Source: Hetaerina americana (lineage: Eukaryota > Arthropoda > Insecta > Odonata > Calopterygidae). From it: a stretch of 64,000 nt of DNA. The stretch spans positions 3,572,501 through 3,636,500 of the forward strand of contig JAKTNV010000041.1 of NCBI GenBank assembly GCA_022747635.1. Direction: 5' to 3'. The notes below the pieces were generated by a model. It made no database searches. It saw only the letters and a program-made list of their open reading frames with translations, and was not told where the DNA came from. Every line of letters starts with the position of its first letter. Within the stretch, counting starts at the first letter, position 1. Both the position numbers and the translations under genes were made by a program. This document shows positions 1-10,774 of the stretch, one piece after another.

Positions 1-881
1 GTTGCCCGGGAGGCATTCAGATCTGCGAAGAGACGTCTACTTTCACTGAGACAACAGAGTGATTTTAGCAAACGCAAAAATGTAAAAGGCCTTGTACTTA
101 AATATAAAGCGGAGGTAGTATAGGGCCATAGAGAGTGGAAATAATGAATGCATAGCGATGGAGATGTGCAGAATAATCGAGCAATGGAGCATTAGATTTG
201 GTCTCGTCAAAGTAAGATGGCGAGGTTTAAAGGCTTGCGAAAAAAGCGTCAGGGGTTATGTAGAATAGACATATGCACAAAAGGTTTTCTAAGATAGCAA
301 AAATGCAGTTTAAAATTTGACCAATCCCCACATTTTTACATGCATTCCCAAGTTATGCGTGCCGTGATAAGTATTACGTCAAACATAACGCGGTGGGCGT
401 GCATGGGTGCGGTGGATGAGGAGGGAATGCAGTGAAGGCAAGAGAAAGATGGTTGCGAATGAGTGGGGCATGGGAGCGCGAGGAACAAGTCGACAAGTGA
501 ACGGGAGCGACGGATTTCTGCTCCGCAAGTCGCCTTTCACCTCTTACACCTCGGACTCCTCCTTTGAACGTTATATGACATCTTTTTCTCTTTCAAAATA
601 ATATATTCACCACTTCCGCCCGAGAAAATGAACAAATCTTGAACAATGGCTCTACAGCTGTGATTCACCCAAAATAACACTGAAACTTATTTTCCTATTC
701 TCTCCGCTCGCAGCCACCGAATCTGTCCTAACGATTCTAATCCTCATGCTCTTAGGGAAACGTGCAACAAAAAGCATTATGAGGTTGCATTCCCACTTAC
801 AACAAGCCCCTTCCGTTTTCGCAAATGTCCCGAAAATTTCCACCTCACCATAAATCCTACTCTTCCCGCATATCCCTACCC
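1..881. other. Unique-looking flank, no gene seen
   Basis: No recognised coding region or repeat. The short open frames at 407-601 (plus) and 652-1143 (minus) have no recognisable domains, and the second runs into the retrotransposon 5' region. This is the host flank of the element that begins near 882. Confidence 0.6.
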
Positions 882-1163
882 GGACTACAACCTTGACGTG
901 GTGGAAGGGCTTGTGCGTTCCGATGACCCCTAGAGCTTGCTGGCAGGAGTAATAATAATTGCTCCTGGTAGGGTCACCCATGCCAGATAGGGCGAAGGTT
1001 AGGAGCCAGACGAAAGGTGGTCCACGTAGCGTCTGTTTCTCAGTGAGGCGGCTGCAATAGCGTCTGACCCCAGTGGGGCGGCCAGTAAGTGATGGTGTCA
1101 CGTTAAAAACACTATTGAGGAAGGCAACGGGAAACCACCTCAATTATCATTCCCTAGAAAAAT
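882..1163 (+). promoter_or_regulatory. 5' leader of RTE-like copy 1
   Basis: This untranslated leader is shared almost base for base with 45773-46055 and opens with GGACTACAACC then TTGACGTGGTGG. Non-LTR elements of several clades carry an internal promoter and sometimes an HDV-like self-cleaving ribozyme at this position. Neither is proven here; the role is inferred from position and conservation. Confidence 0.5.
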
Positions 1164-2075
1164 ATGATGGACAATAGATATATTTTGAGTCCTGGCAACC
1201 ACGGGGCCCGGCCCAATCGGCCGTGTGTCGTGCCCGGCAGCGGGGGAGGCAAGGCTTCCGCGGTCGTCATCCCACGAAACCCTTGCAAGGGAAAACCTGC
1301 AGCAGCAGGACAGAAGACGCAGGAGAAGAAGACCACATTAGTTAGAATAGGAACGTGGAATGTTAGGACAATGATGAGGACAGGGAAATTGGAGAATGTT
1401 AAGCGAGAGATGGAAAGGGGAAATATAGATATTTTAGGTCTATGCGAGGTGAGATGGAAAGATAGCGGGGATTACTGGAGTGATAAGTATAGAATAATAT
1501 ACAGCGGCGGGGACGAGAGCCAACGAGGGGTTGCCATTGTATTAAATGAAGAGGTAGGGAGAAGCGTAGTCAACATAGAGCAGGTAACGGATAGAATACT
1601 ACTAGTGGAGATAAAAGCAGAACCGACGAACTTAGTTATTATTCAGGTATACATGCACCCGAGCAACCATCAAGAAGAAGAGGTCGATAGGATATACGAC
1701 CAGTTAGAGGACATAATCGCGAGTGTTCCTGCAGGGAAACATTTGATAGTGATGGGGGATTGGAATGCGACGGTAGGCGAAGGGAGAGATGGTGACGAGG
1801 TCGGGGACTACGGTTTAGGCATGTGGAATGACCGCGGGGAGAAAGCATTTAACTTCTGCAGGAGACAGGGCTTAGTCATCACCAACACTTGGTTTAGACA
1901 CCACAAAAGACGCAGGTATACATGGAAAATGCCAGGTGACTCAGATAGGTATCATCTAGATTGTGTCCTGGTTAGACGCAGGTTTAGGAACAGTTTGATA
2001 AATTCGCACAGTTTCCCGGGAGCGGATGCGGACTCTGACCACAATTTAGTTGTTATGAAATGTAGCGTCCGTTAA
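1164..2075 (+). pseudogene. Endonuclease domain of RTE-like copy 1 (303 codons)
   Basis: This is the N-terminal part of the element's polyprotein, a DNase I-fold endonuclease that nicks target DNA to prime reverse transcription. Visible motifs are GTWNVRTM with N66, LCEVRW with the metal-binding E95, GDWNATVG with D199 and N201, and SDHNLVV with D292 and H293, in family order. The ATG at 1164 is kept because copy 2 has the same start. The frame ends early: at 2073-2075 there is TAA where copy 2 reads TTC and stays open. In an intact element it would continue into the reverse transcriptase, so this is half of a broken polyprotein. The endonuclease motifs themselves look undamaged. Confidence 0.9.
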
Positions 2076-2107
2076 AAAAAGATAAGGCAGGGGCGGCGAG
2101 TTAGAAA

Positions 2108-4138
2108 ATGGAATGTAGAAGCATTAAATGGTTTGAAAAGGAAGGAATACCACAGGCGGTAGAGGAAATCATGGAGGATGGTAAAGAGCTAAGTACTATC
2201 GAAGAAAAATGGGAATGTATCAAGAAAAGGTTGTCTAAAGCCGCGAAAGACACTATTGGAACCGTTAACGCTAAAAGGACTAGGAAACCATGGATCACGG
2301 ATGAGATGATTACAAAGATGGATGAGCGGAGAAAATGGAAGAATATGAATACAGAATTAGGCAAAATGAAGTACAAAGAATTGAACAATAAATTGAGGCG
2401 GGCAACAAATAAAGCAAAAGAAGCATGGTGGAAGACGCAGTGCGAGGATATGGAAAGTCTGCAGAAGAAGGGTGAAATCGGTGCGCTGTACAGCAAAGTT
2501 AAATCGTTATCGGGAAGTAAGAAAGGAAGAGCTATGCTAACAGTTAGATATAAGGCGGGTAAGGTAATAGTTGACGCAGGAAAGATCCAAGAGAGATGGA
2601 AGGAGTATATAGAAGAACTGTATGGTAAAGAACTCAGACCAACAAAGTTAGACATTGAAAAAGAAAATGACGTAGAGGAGGACAGCCTAGGTCCAGGCAT
2701 ACTAGACAATGAGATAGAAAGGGCATTAAGGGAGATGAAACTAAATAAGGCCGTGGGGGTAGATAACATTCCCGTGGAACTTTTAAAATGCTTAGGAAAA
2801 TGTGGGAGGAAGATGCTATATGGGCTGATCCGTAGTATTTATGAGGAGGGAATTTGGCCGGAAGACCTTATGAGATCAGTTTTAGTTCCTATTCCGAAAA
2901 AGGAAAAGACCACGTCATGTGAGGACTATAGGACAATTAGTTTGATATCCCACGCAGCCAAAGTTGTTCTCAGGATCATAAACAAAAGGATAGAGAGTAA
3001 GGCAAATGATTACTTAGGGCATGATCAGTTTGGGTTTAGGAAGATGAGAGGTACGCGTGATGCCATTGCAGTTATGAGATTATTAATCGAGAGGAATATA
3101 GAACACATCGAGGAGGTATTTGCCTGTTTCGTAGATTTCGAAAAAGCGTTTGATAGGGTGAATTGGGAAAAACTAATGAGTATATTGCAGAAAATAGGAA
3201 TAGATTGGAGGGAAAAGAGGCTAATCCGCAACCTGTACATGTCTCAGACTGCTCAGGTACGGGTGGGAAACGGGGAGTTAGGATGGGCAGTGTTAGGAAG
3301 GGGTGTAAGGCAAGGTTGCCCATTATCACCGTTGCTGTTCAACCTGTATGCAGAGGAAATGATCAAAGAGGCATGGGAAGAACTCGAGGTAGGAATGAAA
3401 GTGGGCGGGGAATTCGTAAAATCAGTTAGGTTTGCTGATGACCAAGCTTTAGTTTGTCAGTCAGCCAAGGGGCTGCAAGCATTGCTGAGTGAATTGGAAA
3501 TTCAGTGCGACAGGTATGGGATGAGAATCAATATTAATAAAACAAAGGTTATGCGATTTTCTAGAAAGAAAAAGGCTAAGCTTAACATTAAAGTAGGAGG
3601 GCAAAAACTAGAGCAGGTAGAACAGTTTACGTATCTCGGTAGTGTTTTGGACCAACACGGTCAAAGTAGTAGGGACGTAAGGAGAAGAATTGCGCTAGGC
3701 AAAGAGGCTTTCACAAGGAGGAGGGAGTTGATGACAGGGACTTTGAGTAAGGATGTTAAGAAAAGACTCGTAAAAACTTTGATATGGAGCGTAGCTATGT
3801 ACGGTGCGGAAACGTGGTCATTGAAGCAGGAGGATAGACGTAGACTGGAGGCTTTTGAAATGTGGGTGTGGAGAAGAATGGAGAAGGTGAAATGGACAGA
3901 GAAGAAAACAAATGAGGAAGTACTTGGTATGGTGGGCGAAGAGAGGGGTTTGTTGGGAGCAGTCCTATGGAGGCAGGAAAAGTGGATGAAGGGGGTGTTG
4001 GCCGGCAGTGGGATGTTGAAGACTGTGATAGAGGGTAGAATGTTGGGCAAAAGAGGAAAGGGAAGGAACAGGATAGGGATGTTGGACGGGATGAAGGGAG
4101 GAAGAAGGTACGCAGAGATGAAGAGGGGCCTGATTTAG
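2108..4138 (+). pseudogene. Reverse transcriptase and C-terminal domain, RTE-like copy 1 (676 codons open)
   Basis: An RNA-dependent DNA polymerase that would copy the element's RNA at the nicked target. Motifs in order are YRTISLISHAAK (about 279-290), QFGFRK, VDFEKAFDRV with catalytic D343, GVRQGCPLSPLLFNLY from 399, and VRFADD with D444 and D445. After the polymerase comes YLGSVLD, then a region with MYGAETWSL and RRLEAFEMWVWRRM, typical of RTE-type C-termini. The frame is uninterrupted, unusual for this window, but is separated from the endonuclease by a stop and a one-base loss near 2150 (copy 2 reads one base more). The ATG at 2108 lies outside the ancestral frame and is not a natural start. 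Confidence 0.92.
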
Positions 4139-4231
4139 AGTAGGATGATGGATTTTGTGTTTTGTAGGAGTAATAAAATATTTGTTTGGTAGTTGTGTCC
4201 ATCCAAAAACCTACCTTAACCGGTAGATTAC
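4139..4231 (+). other. 3' UTR of RTE-like copy 1
   Basis: Short untranslated tail ending in CCGGTAGATTAC, nearly identical to 49036-49133. It contains AATAAAATA. In non-LTR elements this region is what the reverse transcriptase recognises; that role is inferred from the family. Confidence 0.75.
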
Positions 4232-4239
4232 CTTATAAT

Positions 4240-4304
<65 letters not shown>

Positions 4305-4305
4305 G
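4232..4305. repeat. (TA)n tail of RTE-like copy 1
   Basis: CTTATAATAATAAT runs into an uninterrupted TA array. Copy 2 also ends in a TA array, so at least the first repeats were probably part of the inserted 3' tail and later expanded. Confidence 0.9.
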
Positions 4306-4480
4306 TATAAAATAAACCATAATCACAAAATGAACCCGAAGGTCGGTTTGGTAGGTTATGATAGAATTCACCCAGTACTAAGCCCTATACGGCATGTGAA
4401 ATTCACGCATTTGAGTGTTAAGGGGGGGCAGTGCCTTTCCCTGTACCGGTTAAAGTTTTCCAGGAGGATCAGGCGGCCGA
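4306..4480. repeat. Dispersed-repeat fragment with an 18-bp shared motif
   Basis: Positions 4333-4350 match 22648-22665 over AACCCGAAGGYCGGTTTG (one difference), with weaker similarity on both sides. The family was not recognised. Confidence 0.35.
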
Positions 4481-4519
4481 AAAATCACATAGCTTTGGGT
4501 GGAGCTGAGGGTGCTCGGA

Positions 4520-4605
4520 GGGGCTTGCCTGGGAATCAAATCAGTGGCCCCCCAGTCCATAGTCCAAAGCTCTACTCTTGAACTTCCGCGACCCACATCA
4601 GTGTG
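4520..4605 (-). repeat. tRNA-derived SINE-like segment
   Basis: On the minus strand GTTCAAGAGTAGAGC (4569-4583) resembles a tRNA A box, and GATTTGATTCCC (4530-4541) resembles a B box at suitable spacing. A full cloverleaf is not evident, so this is a SINE head or tRNA pseudogene, not a tRNA gene. Confidence 0.5.
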
Positions 4606-4654
4606 GCTAAGATGGCACTGGCCAACATAAATATAGACAGTTGATTTATGTAGA

Positions 4655-4700
4655 TATATTAGTTCCCTGCAAGCCACCGCTATGGTGTGTGGCAGGGTAT
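4655..4700 (-). repeat. Diverged CR1-type 3' hairpin
   Basis: CCCTGCAAGCCACCGC, a short spacer, then GGTGTGTGGCAGGG can fold into a hairpin. It is a diverged version of the GC-rich hairpins at 25088, 55833 and 61351, with TACATAA-like sequence on the same side. Confidence 0.45.
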
Positions 4701-4765
4701 AGAAAGATAAAAAGGGCACTCACACGTATTCCGAAATTTTCGGTGACCTTCTTCTGTGGACAAAA
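4701..4765 (-). repeat. Dispersed module with GAAA hairpin core, copy A
   Basis: AAAAAGGGCACTCACACG, a TTTCGG-type core and CTTCTTCTG line up with the module at 21735-21815. On the minus strand the core reads CAGAAGAAGGTCACCGAAAA, like the diverged hammerhead region of Penelope-like elements. The assignment is inference. Confidence 0.35.
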
Positions 4766-7700
4766 GGAACTTTATCGTTCTAATCCCTTGACAAATGGCT
4801 CATGCAATCAACAGGGCACACTCCTCCCCCGCGGATACCCAGAGTCACTTCAAGAAAACACTCCGACGCTTTCACCCTTCCAAACCTTCCCAAAACACCG
4901 ACTCGCACACCCTCTAAAATTGCACAACATTCTTCCCGGGAATTCAACTCCTCAATTATATCCTCAGAGTCCTCTTCTTCATTCTAAGAAAAAGTAGGCA
5001 AGTATATTACATAAATGACTCTTATTTAATTATAAGTAACCCGCCAATTTATCATCCTTATTGAAATCCACCAAGCCATCATCCAAAATCCATCCATTCG
5101 GCTGTCAGAATGATGCATGCATATCTGCCTCGTCACCTACTCTCCAAGTACCTCTTCTTCATTCGCCACTCTCTCATATTTTTCATTTTCATCATTCTTC
5201 GGCGTACCCTAAACAGTCTTCTCTTTCGTGATATTTAGTGGCACCTGACGAAAGCCCCGTTCCTCCTTCCAAATTAAGCTCGGGTAATTATGAAATTTGG
5301 CACAGAGAACCATATTGGATATGAGCTCGGCATTCGTTGAAGGTCTCCAAAATATGCGAAATATTACCTTCCTTCTTCATTTTTGCTCCTGTCAAAGATT
5401 CTACATATTATATCCTCGCAGCCGGCGATGCAGGAGGTGTCTCTCTGCGACTTCGCTCGTCACCGAGTACAGGTTCCCCGGAAATGAAGTATATTGCACG
5501 CGTGCACACCGAGAGGGATATACGAATGTCATCGCATTTTCATTTACTTCAGATCTCAGTATTATTTGCAAACTCATATTATATCACCCCTTTCGTTCAT
5601 TGACGCAGTCAGGAAATTCTGCAAAATATGAAGGTGGCGTCTTTTATGGCATATATGTATATTTGATGTGTACTTCCTTCTCATTTAATTCATTTTCCAC
5701 TCAGAAGATCACATTCCTTTCCTCGGAGCCTACCCTTTGGTTTTTAGGAAAAGTCTATTATTTTGTCACCCAAAGAGTCTCATTCACCCCAAGAGCGTGG
5801 AATACTATCTTGATAGTCAAATTTTCACTTTAAAAACTGGCTCAAAGGGTTTAACTTATTGCTTTTAATTATTTATTTGCCTTTCGTTAAATTCAAAGCT
5901 TAGATGTCTGTTTAACCCCAGGGTTTTCAGTCTATTTACCCCATTTAATGAGATCAAATTAAACTTCGACGAAACATGTGCCTAAACATCATTTGATTAT
6001 GTATCCTGTACTTTAGGTTCGGAATAAACATTAAAGGCAGTTTCCCTCTATCGTCCGGCATGGAAATAACATGAAGTCACATGAAAAATTCTCTGAGAAT
6101 GAAAGTGGACTTTCAACCAGCTGAACGGCAGCGGAGATTTTGAGATCACAAAAACCCTGTTAAAATATCAGAGATCGAAATTTCAAACTCATTATTTCAA
6201 CACACCATGCCGAGAGCTTCCCTTATTTTAATCTAATTATTTGTTAATAAAAGACTTGAAAAATTCACTCTCAATTTCTCTATTTCGCCTATAGATGAGA
6301 AAAATACCTCCCACTAGTCGTTAGATGTAGGAGGGAATGAAGTTTTGTGTTCTTGTCTCGGGGAAGACAGAGAGTACTACTGCTGAAGGGTATCTCTACG
6401 GATCAGTTTCTTTTGTAGGAAGGATTAGTATAGAAGGAAGGTTTTTAAATAATCAATATTCGCTCACAACAAAGTTATCTTCACTGAGAGAATAAATAAT
6501 TAGGAGCACGACTCAAATAATAGAAGCAGTGGTGTGCACAAATTGCAAATATAAAACGTACGAAACAGAACAGAATTGTTAATTTGCTTCAATTCATTAA
6601 CTATGGAGACATCAATTTCGACGCCTGGAACTCTAAAGGATTTAAATCTGTTTAAAAATGAATGAGTTCCTTAATTCCAACCGCTCGCAAGTTGGGTGAA
6701 ACGTATTGTGGGTCTAGGTGGGTCTGACTTGACGTAAATGCTACCAGTGTGTCAATTGTTAACATTCTGTAAGTACACGGAGCATTTTTGGCAAGGACTT
6801 GAAGACAATTAATTCCTCTCTTTTATTATCAGACATAATACAATGAGGGCCAATGGAATTCAATGGCAACTGCGTCGGATGCTCCGCGCGCTTGCGCAGA
6901 AAACAAAACGTCAGCCCACGGATATTTTCAAAAAGAGGGGATCGGTTCAAATCGAGCGCCATTATCCGCCTTGTCAAAGGCTTTTAATCACCAAAATTTT
7001 CAGGAGATTCAACGAGAAGAAATAAATCCCGCGATTCATAAATCAAGCGGAGAAATATATTTGAATGAAAAATTTAGATTTCCATTTAGATGTCCCGTTA
7101 AATCATGGCTCTAAACGCCGCGATGTTAAATGTTTATCCACAGAATCAATCACCGGTACATCATTGCATATAATGATCATCTTTCATTATTTTATTACCG
7201 ATGAATAAACGTGACCGCGGGATGATTTACGATACTCGCGTGCTCCGTACACCCGCGCGCCATCTCCCGGATCGGATGCAAATCGGTCGGCGCGCGCCCA
7301 GAAACCTCATACGAGAGAGAATGCCGAAAAAGGGGGGCGTCGGGGTGGGGGAATGGCTAAGGGGGGGGGGCGCAGGGGGGTCAAACAGGAAATAATCAAT
7401 TCCACACACACAGACGCGCGCGCGCGGTGCCCAAATTCCCATCATAATTTTTAACTTCTTTTATTTTCTCCATACATTCAATGAAAAATTCACTGCGATT
7501 ATGCTTGCCCTTTGATGGCAGAGAATTAAATGCCTCTGCGGCCATTTTCACTGCCTCCTTTTTTTATTATTTCCGGAAAAGTCTCAACCTAACCATTCTT
7601 CAACCGTGATCCGCTGGCGTCATAAAATTATTACGTTATACCATAAAGCAGCACGATCACGCGTGCATGAGACATAAATAAGCGCCTCGGTCCACTCGGT

Positions 7701-8340
7701 CATGAAAAAAACACACGCCACCCCTCAAATGGACAGTTTCTCACGATTCCAAAAAACATTTTCGGGAATTCAAATAATTGATCCGTAACCTTTTATTTTT
7801 TATGTTAAAATCATTACATCTCTTGTTTTTCAAATTTAATCCAGGAAATCACTTGGTGAACATAAAAATACCGCAGAACGAGGTTCGCATGTCAGTGTTG
7901 CTCGCCAAACAAGGAAAGGATATCGGGAGATAAATGCGCCTCAATTGTCGCGGTCAATGAAATAAACCACGGACCAAACTTTCACCTCAAAAATTCCAAT
8001 TCAATTAAATTCGAAATAGTATAAACTCGCCTGGTGTCACGAAATCTGGTAAATAGCTGTAACACATTTCATTGTAGACGATGCATCTGCATTATTAATT
8101 AACTACTGGTGCAACACCACTATGAAAATCGCTGCTCACAATCAAATAAAGCAAAACGCTAATTAGGCTCGTCATTGGTCAGCTGAGGTGGGAATTTTAA
8201 GTTACTAATGAGAAAAAAATAATAGAAAATAAACCTCCCATCTCCTCTGTTCTCCCAAAAGATTAATGAATAAGTGTTATAATTCATTTTTAACCGAGAT
8301 ACACGTAAATCAATCAAAATGTTAACCGGCAAAAAATATA
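4766..8340. other. No gene seen (about 3.6 kb)
   Basis: AT-rich, unique-looking DNA. The longest open frame (5297-5833, 178 codons) has no recognisable domain, overlaps another frame and lacks supporting signals. No element ends or hairpins were found outside the G-run/CA-CG patch at 7330-7430. Confidence 0.6.
7335..7428. repeat. G-run followed by alternating CA/CG tract
   Basis: A run of ten G near 7361-7370 is followed at 7405-7427 by CACACACACAGACGCG and further CG repeats. Alternating purine-pyrimidine tracts of this kind can adopt Z-DNA; no function is implied. Confidence 0.6.
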
Positions 8341-8343
8341 TAA

Positions 8344-8345
<2 letters not shown>

Positions 8346-8424
<79 letters not shown>
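8346..8424. repeat. (TA)n array abutting the Helitron 3' end
   Basis: Long uninterrupted TA array ending exactly where the Helitron terminus begins. Helitrons insert between A and T, so the array is a plausible target. Confidence 0.95.
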
Positions 8425-8425
<1 letters not shown>

Positions 8426-8452
8426 TAGCTGAATACCCGGCTTTGCACGGGT
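8425..8452 (-). terminator. Helitron 3' terminus (hairpin plus CTAG)
   Basis: On the minus strand ACCCG, an eight-base loop and CGGGT (8435-8452) form a hairpin, followed by ATTCAG and CTAG (8425-8428), then T. A short GC-rich hairpin about ten bases before CTRR is the known Helitron end signature, and the flanking T fits its A/T target. Confidence 0.85.
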
Positions 8453-8534
8453 TAGGGAGAAACAATAGTATAAATATACTACATAAATAAAAACAAAAAT
8501 TATAAAGTACAATAATACACTACTACATACAAAT

Positions 8535-10640
8535 TTAAGAATCTTTTTTATTTAATACCTGCTTATAAACTACATTTCTTGTTTCATATCCAGGAGAAAG
8601 AATATATAAATTTTTAGGCGAACCTACTCTGGAGCAAGCAACATGAAGTTGCCCGTGGCTAAAACATGGCGATCTTAGATCAACACCACAAAACTTTAAA
8701 GACTGTCCCTATGATTTATTAATGGTAATTGAAAAAGCTAGCCGGACTGGAAACTGTAATCTTTTAAAGTTGAAGGGAAGATCAGTTGGGATTAGAGGTA
8801 TCCGTGAAATAAAAATTATTTCACCTTTTCCTTTTCCAGTTAAAATGACTGCCTGGATTATATTTTTCATTAATTTTGTCACACACAATCGTGTCCCATT
8901 GCAGAGTTTTGGTGGATCTAAATTTCGCAATAAAATGATTGGAGATCCTACTTTAAGTATAAGGCGATGTTGTGGCAATCCAGCTGGATCAAGTGAATTT
9001 AGGAATTCCGTTGGATAATTGACGGCTTCGTCAGCATCCACTGCGGTATCAACCGATTTATATTCAATCCCGTCTCCTGGCAGCATGGCTAGTATCTCCT
9101 TGTCAATTTCATTAACATCATCGTTCTTAGGAGCAAGAATGGCTCTTTCTCGCAACCATTCTAAATTTTTATAATTTTGATTAACGTTAGGATAGCCTGC
9201 TTGTATCATATCGCGGACAGTTTTCACCGATACACATAAATCTGATGACAATTTTATCATACCAGATGCTTCAATAACTAATCTATCTTCTCCAATCTCC
9301 AAAAGTTTATTTGCCAAATTTTGAGCATTCCCATCTCTTAAGAGGATTCGCATGTTTTGTTTAAGGCTAATTTCTTGGACATGATTCCATAGAACAGAAT
9401 GTTTTAAAAAGGCATAAATTTCATCGGCTGGAGTCGATTTTGGAATGACAGGCAGAGTCTGACGAAAGTCTCCACACAGGAGTACCAGAGCTCCTCCCAT
9501 TAAACTGCAGTTTCCTCTAAGATCTTGAAGTGTTGCGTTGAGGGCCTCAAGAGATTTTTTATGAGCCATCGTACACTCATCCCATACTATCAATTTACAT
9601 TCTATAAGAACTTGTGCCTGGCCGCTTGTTTTATTTATATGACATGTGGGATTTTCTTGTCGGGAAATATTAAGTGGCAACTTAAGGGCAGAGTGGGCTC
9701 TTCTTCCTCCTTCCATTAATGTCGCTGCAATACCTGAAGATGCAACGGCTAGAGCAATTTCTCCATGAACCCTGATTTCAGCGAGAACTAAATTAATTAA
9801 AAATGTTTTTCCCGTGCTACCAGCAGCATCAAGAAAAATGATACCTCCTTCTTGTTTATCTACTTAATCCATTATTGTTTCTTACGCGAATTTCTGATCT
9901 TCATTAAGAAGTGGCTTTTTATCCGCGATGTATGCTTCTAAGTCTAAGACATTGTAGCTAGTTTCACGTATATAATCTGGATAAAATACACCCTGTTGAT
10001 CTTGTACAGGTGCAAAAAGACCGAGTTCCACTAAAGTCTTGTTAACCATGGTGATACACTTTTCCTCCAAAATAATCAAAGTTTTATTAAAAATGTCGGA
10101 GTTAAACGTAATATCCAATGTAGGATTTTCACTTCGAACTTTAGCCAGTATATCCTCACTCATTGATTCTTTATATTTTTCCCATATTGTTTTTGGGTTA
10201 GATGGATTACAGGAGGTTATTATGATGGCAAACAAAATTCGGATTTGTCCTGGAAGAGAAATCAAACTGGCCTCTCGCAATGAGTCATCCCAGTGTTGAT
10301 CTACTTCTAGCAACCCTAAATTCTGGCAAGCTTCTCTGAATGTCTCACATATTTCTCCGTTTACCGTTCTTAATTCTGCAAATGAGCGAAGTCCTCTAAT
10401 GGTATGTAGAAGCATTCTTAAAAAATAACATTCGGCGTTGTTAGGATGGACTGTGTAGACTCGGCCCAATGCGTCACATGGATAAATATTATTCTCAGGA
10501 TCAAAGTTGCCCATTTTTCTTCTACAAAAGACTTTCCTTGATGTATTCCACGTATAATATCTCGGAAATTCTGAATGCAATAGTGTTCTTGCAAAAGTAT
10601 CCTGCTGGCATAGTTGGAAAAATGCTGTTTCTATGACAGC
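8535..10640 (-). pseudogene. Helitron PIF1-like helicase, broken by three stops
   Basis: One continuous minus-strand frame of about 700 codons holds the linker (SEFPRYYTW, VYTVHPNNAECYFLRMLL) and a PIF1-type helicase. The Walker A motif is AAGSTGKT (near 9820), motif II is VWDECTMAHK, followed by CGDFRQTLPVIP, and the final motif is HVACSRVGSPKNLYIL before the natural stop at 8535. The helicase would unwind the donor strand in rolling-circle transposition. Only three nonsense codons interrupt it: TAA at 9882-9884, TAA at 9864-9866 and TAG at 8709-8711, the last within TINKS-GQSL, where Q is expected. No frameshift was found. The replicase domain is absent, so the copy is dead, but the helicase fold is nearly intact. 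Confidence 0.9.
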
Positions 10641-10681
10641 AAAAAAGTAAACAAATTACATACATACAAACAAACACTCTC

Positions 10682-10684
<3 letters not shown>

Positions 10685-10729
<45 letters not shown>

Positions 10730-10770
10730 CATATAAATATATATAAAATGTATATATATATATATATATA
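10685..10770. repeat. (TA)n arrays between Helitron and mariner
   Basis: Two TA arrays (about 10685-10722 and 10751-10770) separated by AT-rich sequence and ending in CACACA at the mariner border. Confidence 0.9.
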
Positions 10771-10774
10771 CACA

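Larger units (their letters stand above)
882..4231 (+). mobile_element. RTE-like non-LTR retrotransposon, copy 1 (near full length)
   Basis: A 3.35-kb element with a roughly 280-bp 5' leader, an apurinic-type endonuclease, a reverse transcriptase with a long C-terminal domain, a short 3' UTR and a TA-microsatellite tail. One EN-RT reading frame, total length near 3.3 kb, no RNase H and a simple-repeat 3' end fit the RTE/BovB group; the clade is inferred from organisation and the recalled style of the protein. The 5' end is set at the GGACTAC shared with copy 2 (45773), and the 3' end at the shared GGTAGATTAC just before the TA tail. It is broken between EN and RT by a stop and a one-base deletion. 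No target duplication was found because the tail is simple repeat. Confidence 0.93.
8425..10640 (-). mobile_element. Helitron remnant, 5' truncated
   Basis: A rolling-circle transposon on the minus strand. It keeps the C-terminal half of the Rep-helicase protein, a short 3' region and a correct 3' terminus: hairpin, a few bases, CTAG, then T. The N-terminal rolling-circle replicase is missing. Recognisable coding sequence stops near 10640, about 45 bp before another TA array at 10685, so the true 5' break may lie in that stretch or in the array. Confidence 0.88.

Noticed and set aside
2101..2769. 222-codon minus-strand frame and similar frames at 3661-4202 and 48558-48947
   Set aside because: They are antisense shadows of the RTE-like polymerase, with the mirrored codon pattern of the real frame.
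2108..4138. Group II intron or bacterial retron reverse transcriptase
   Set aside because: Upstream endonuclease, FADD context, C-terminal domain and microsatellite tail identify a eukaryotic non-LTR element.
5297..5833. 178-codon plus-strand open frame
   Set aside because: No recognisable domain, no promoter or splice context, and another frame overlaps it; length alone is not enough in 64 kb.
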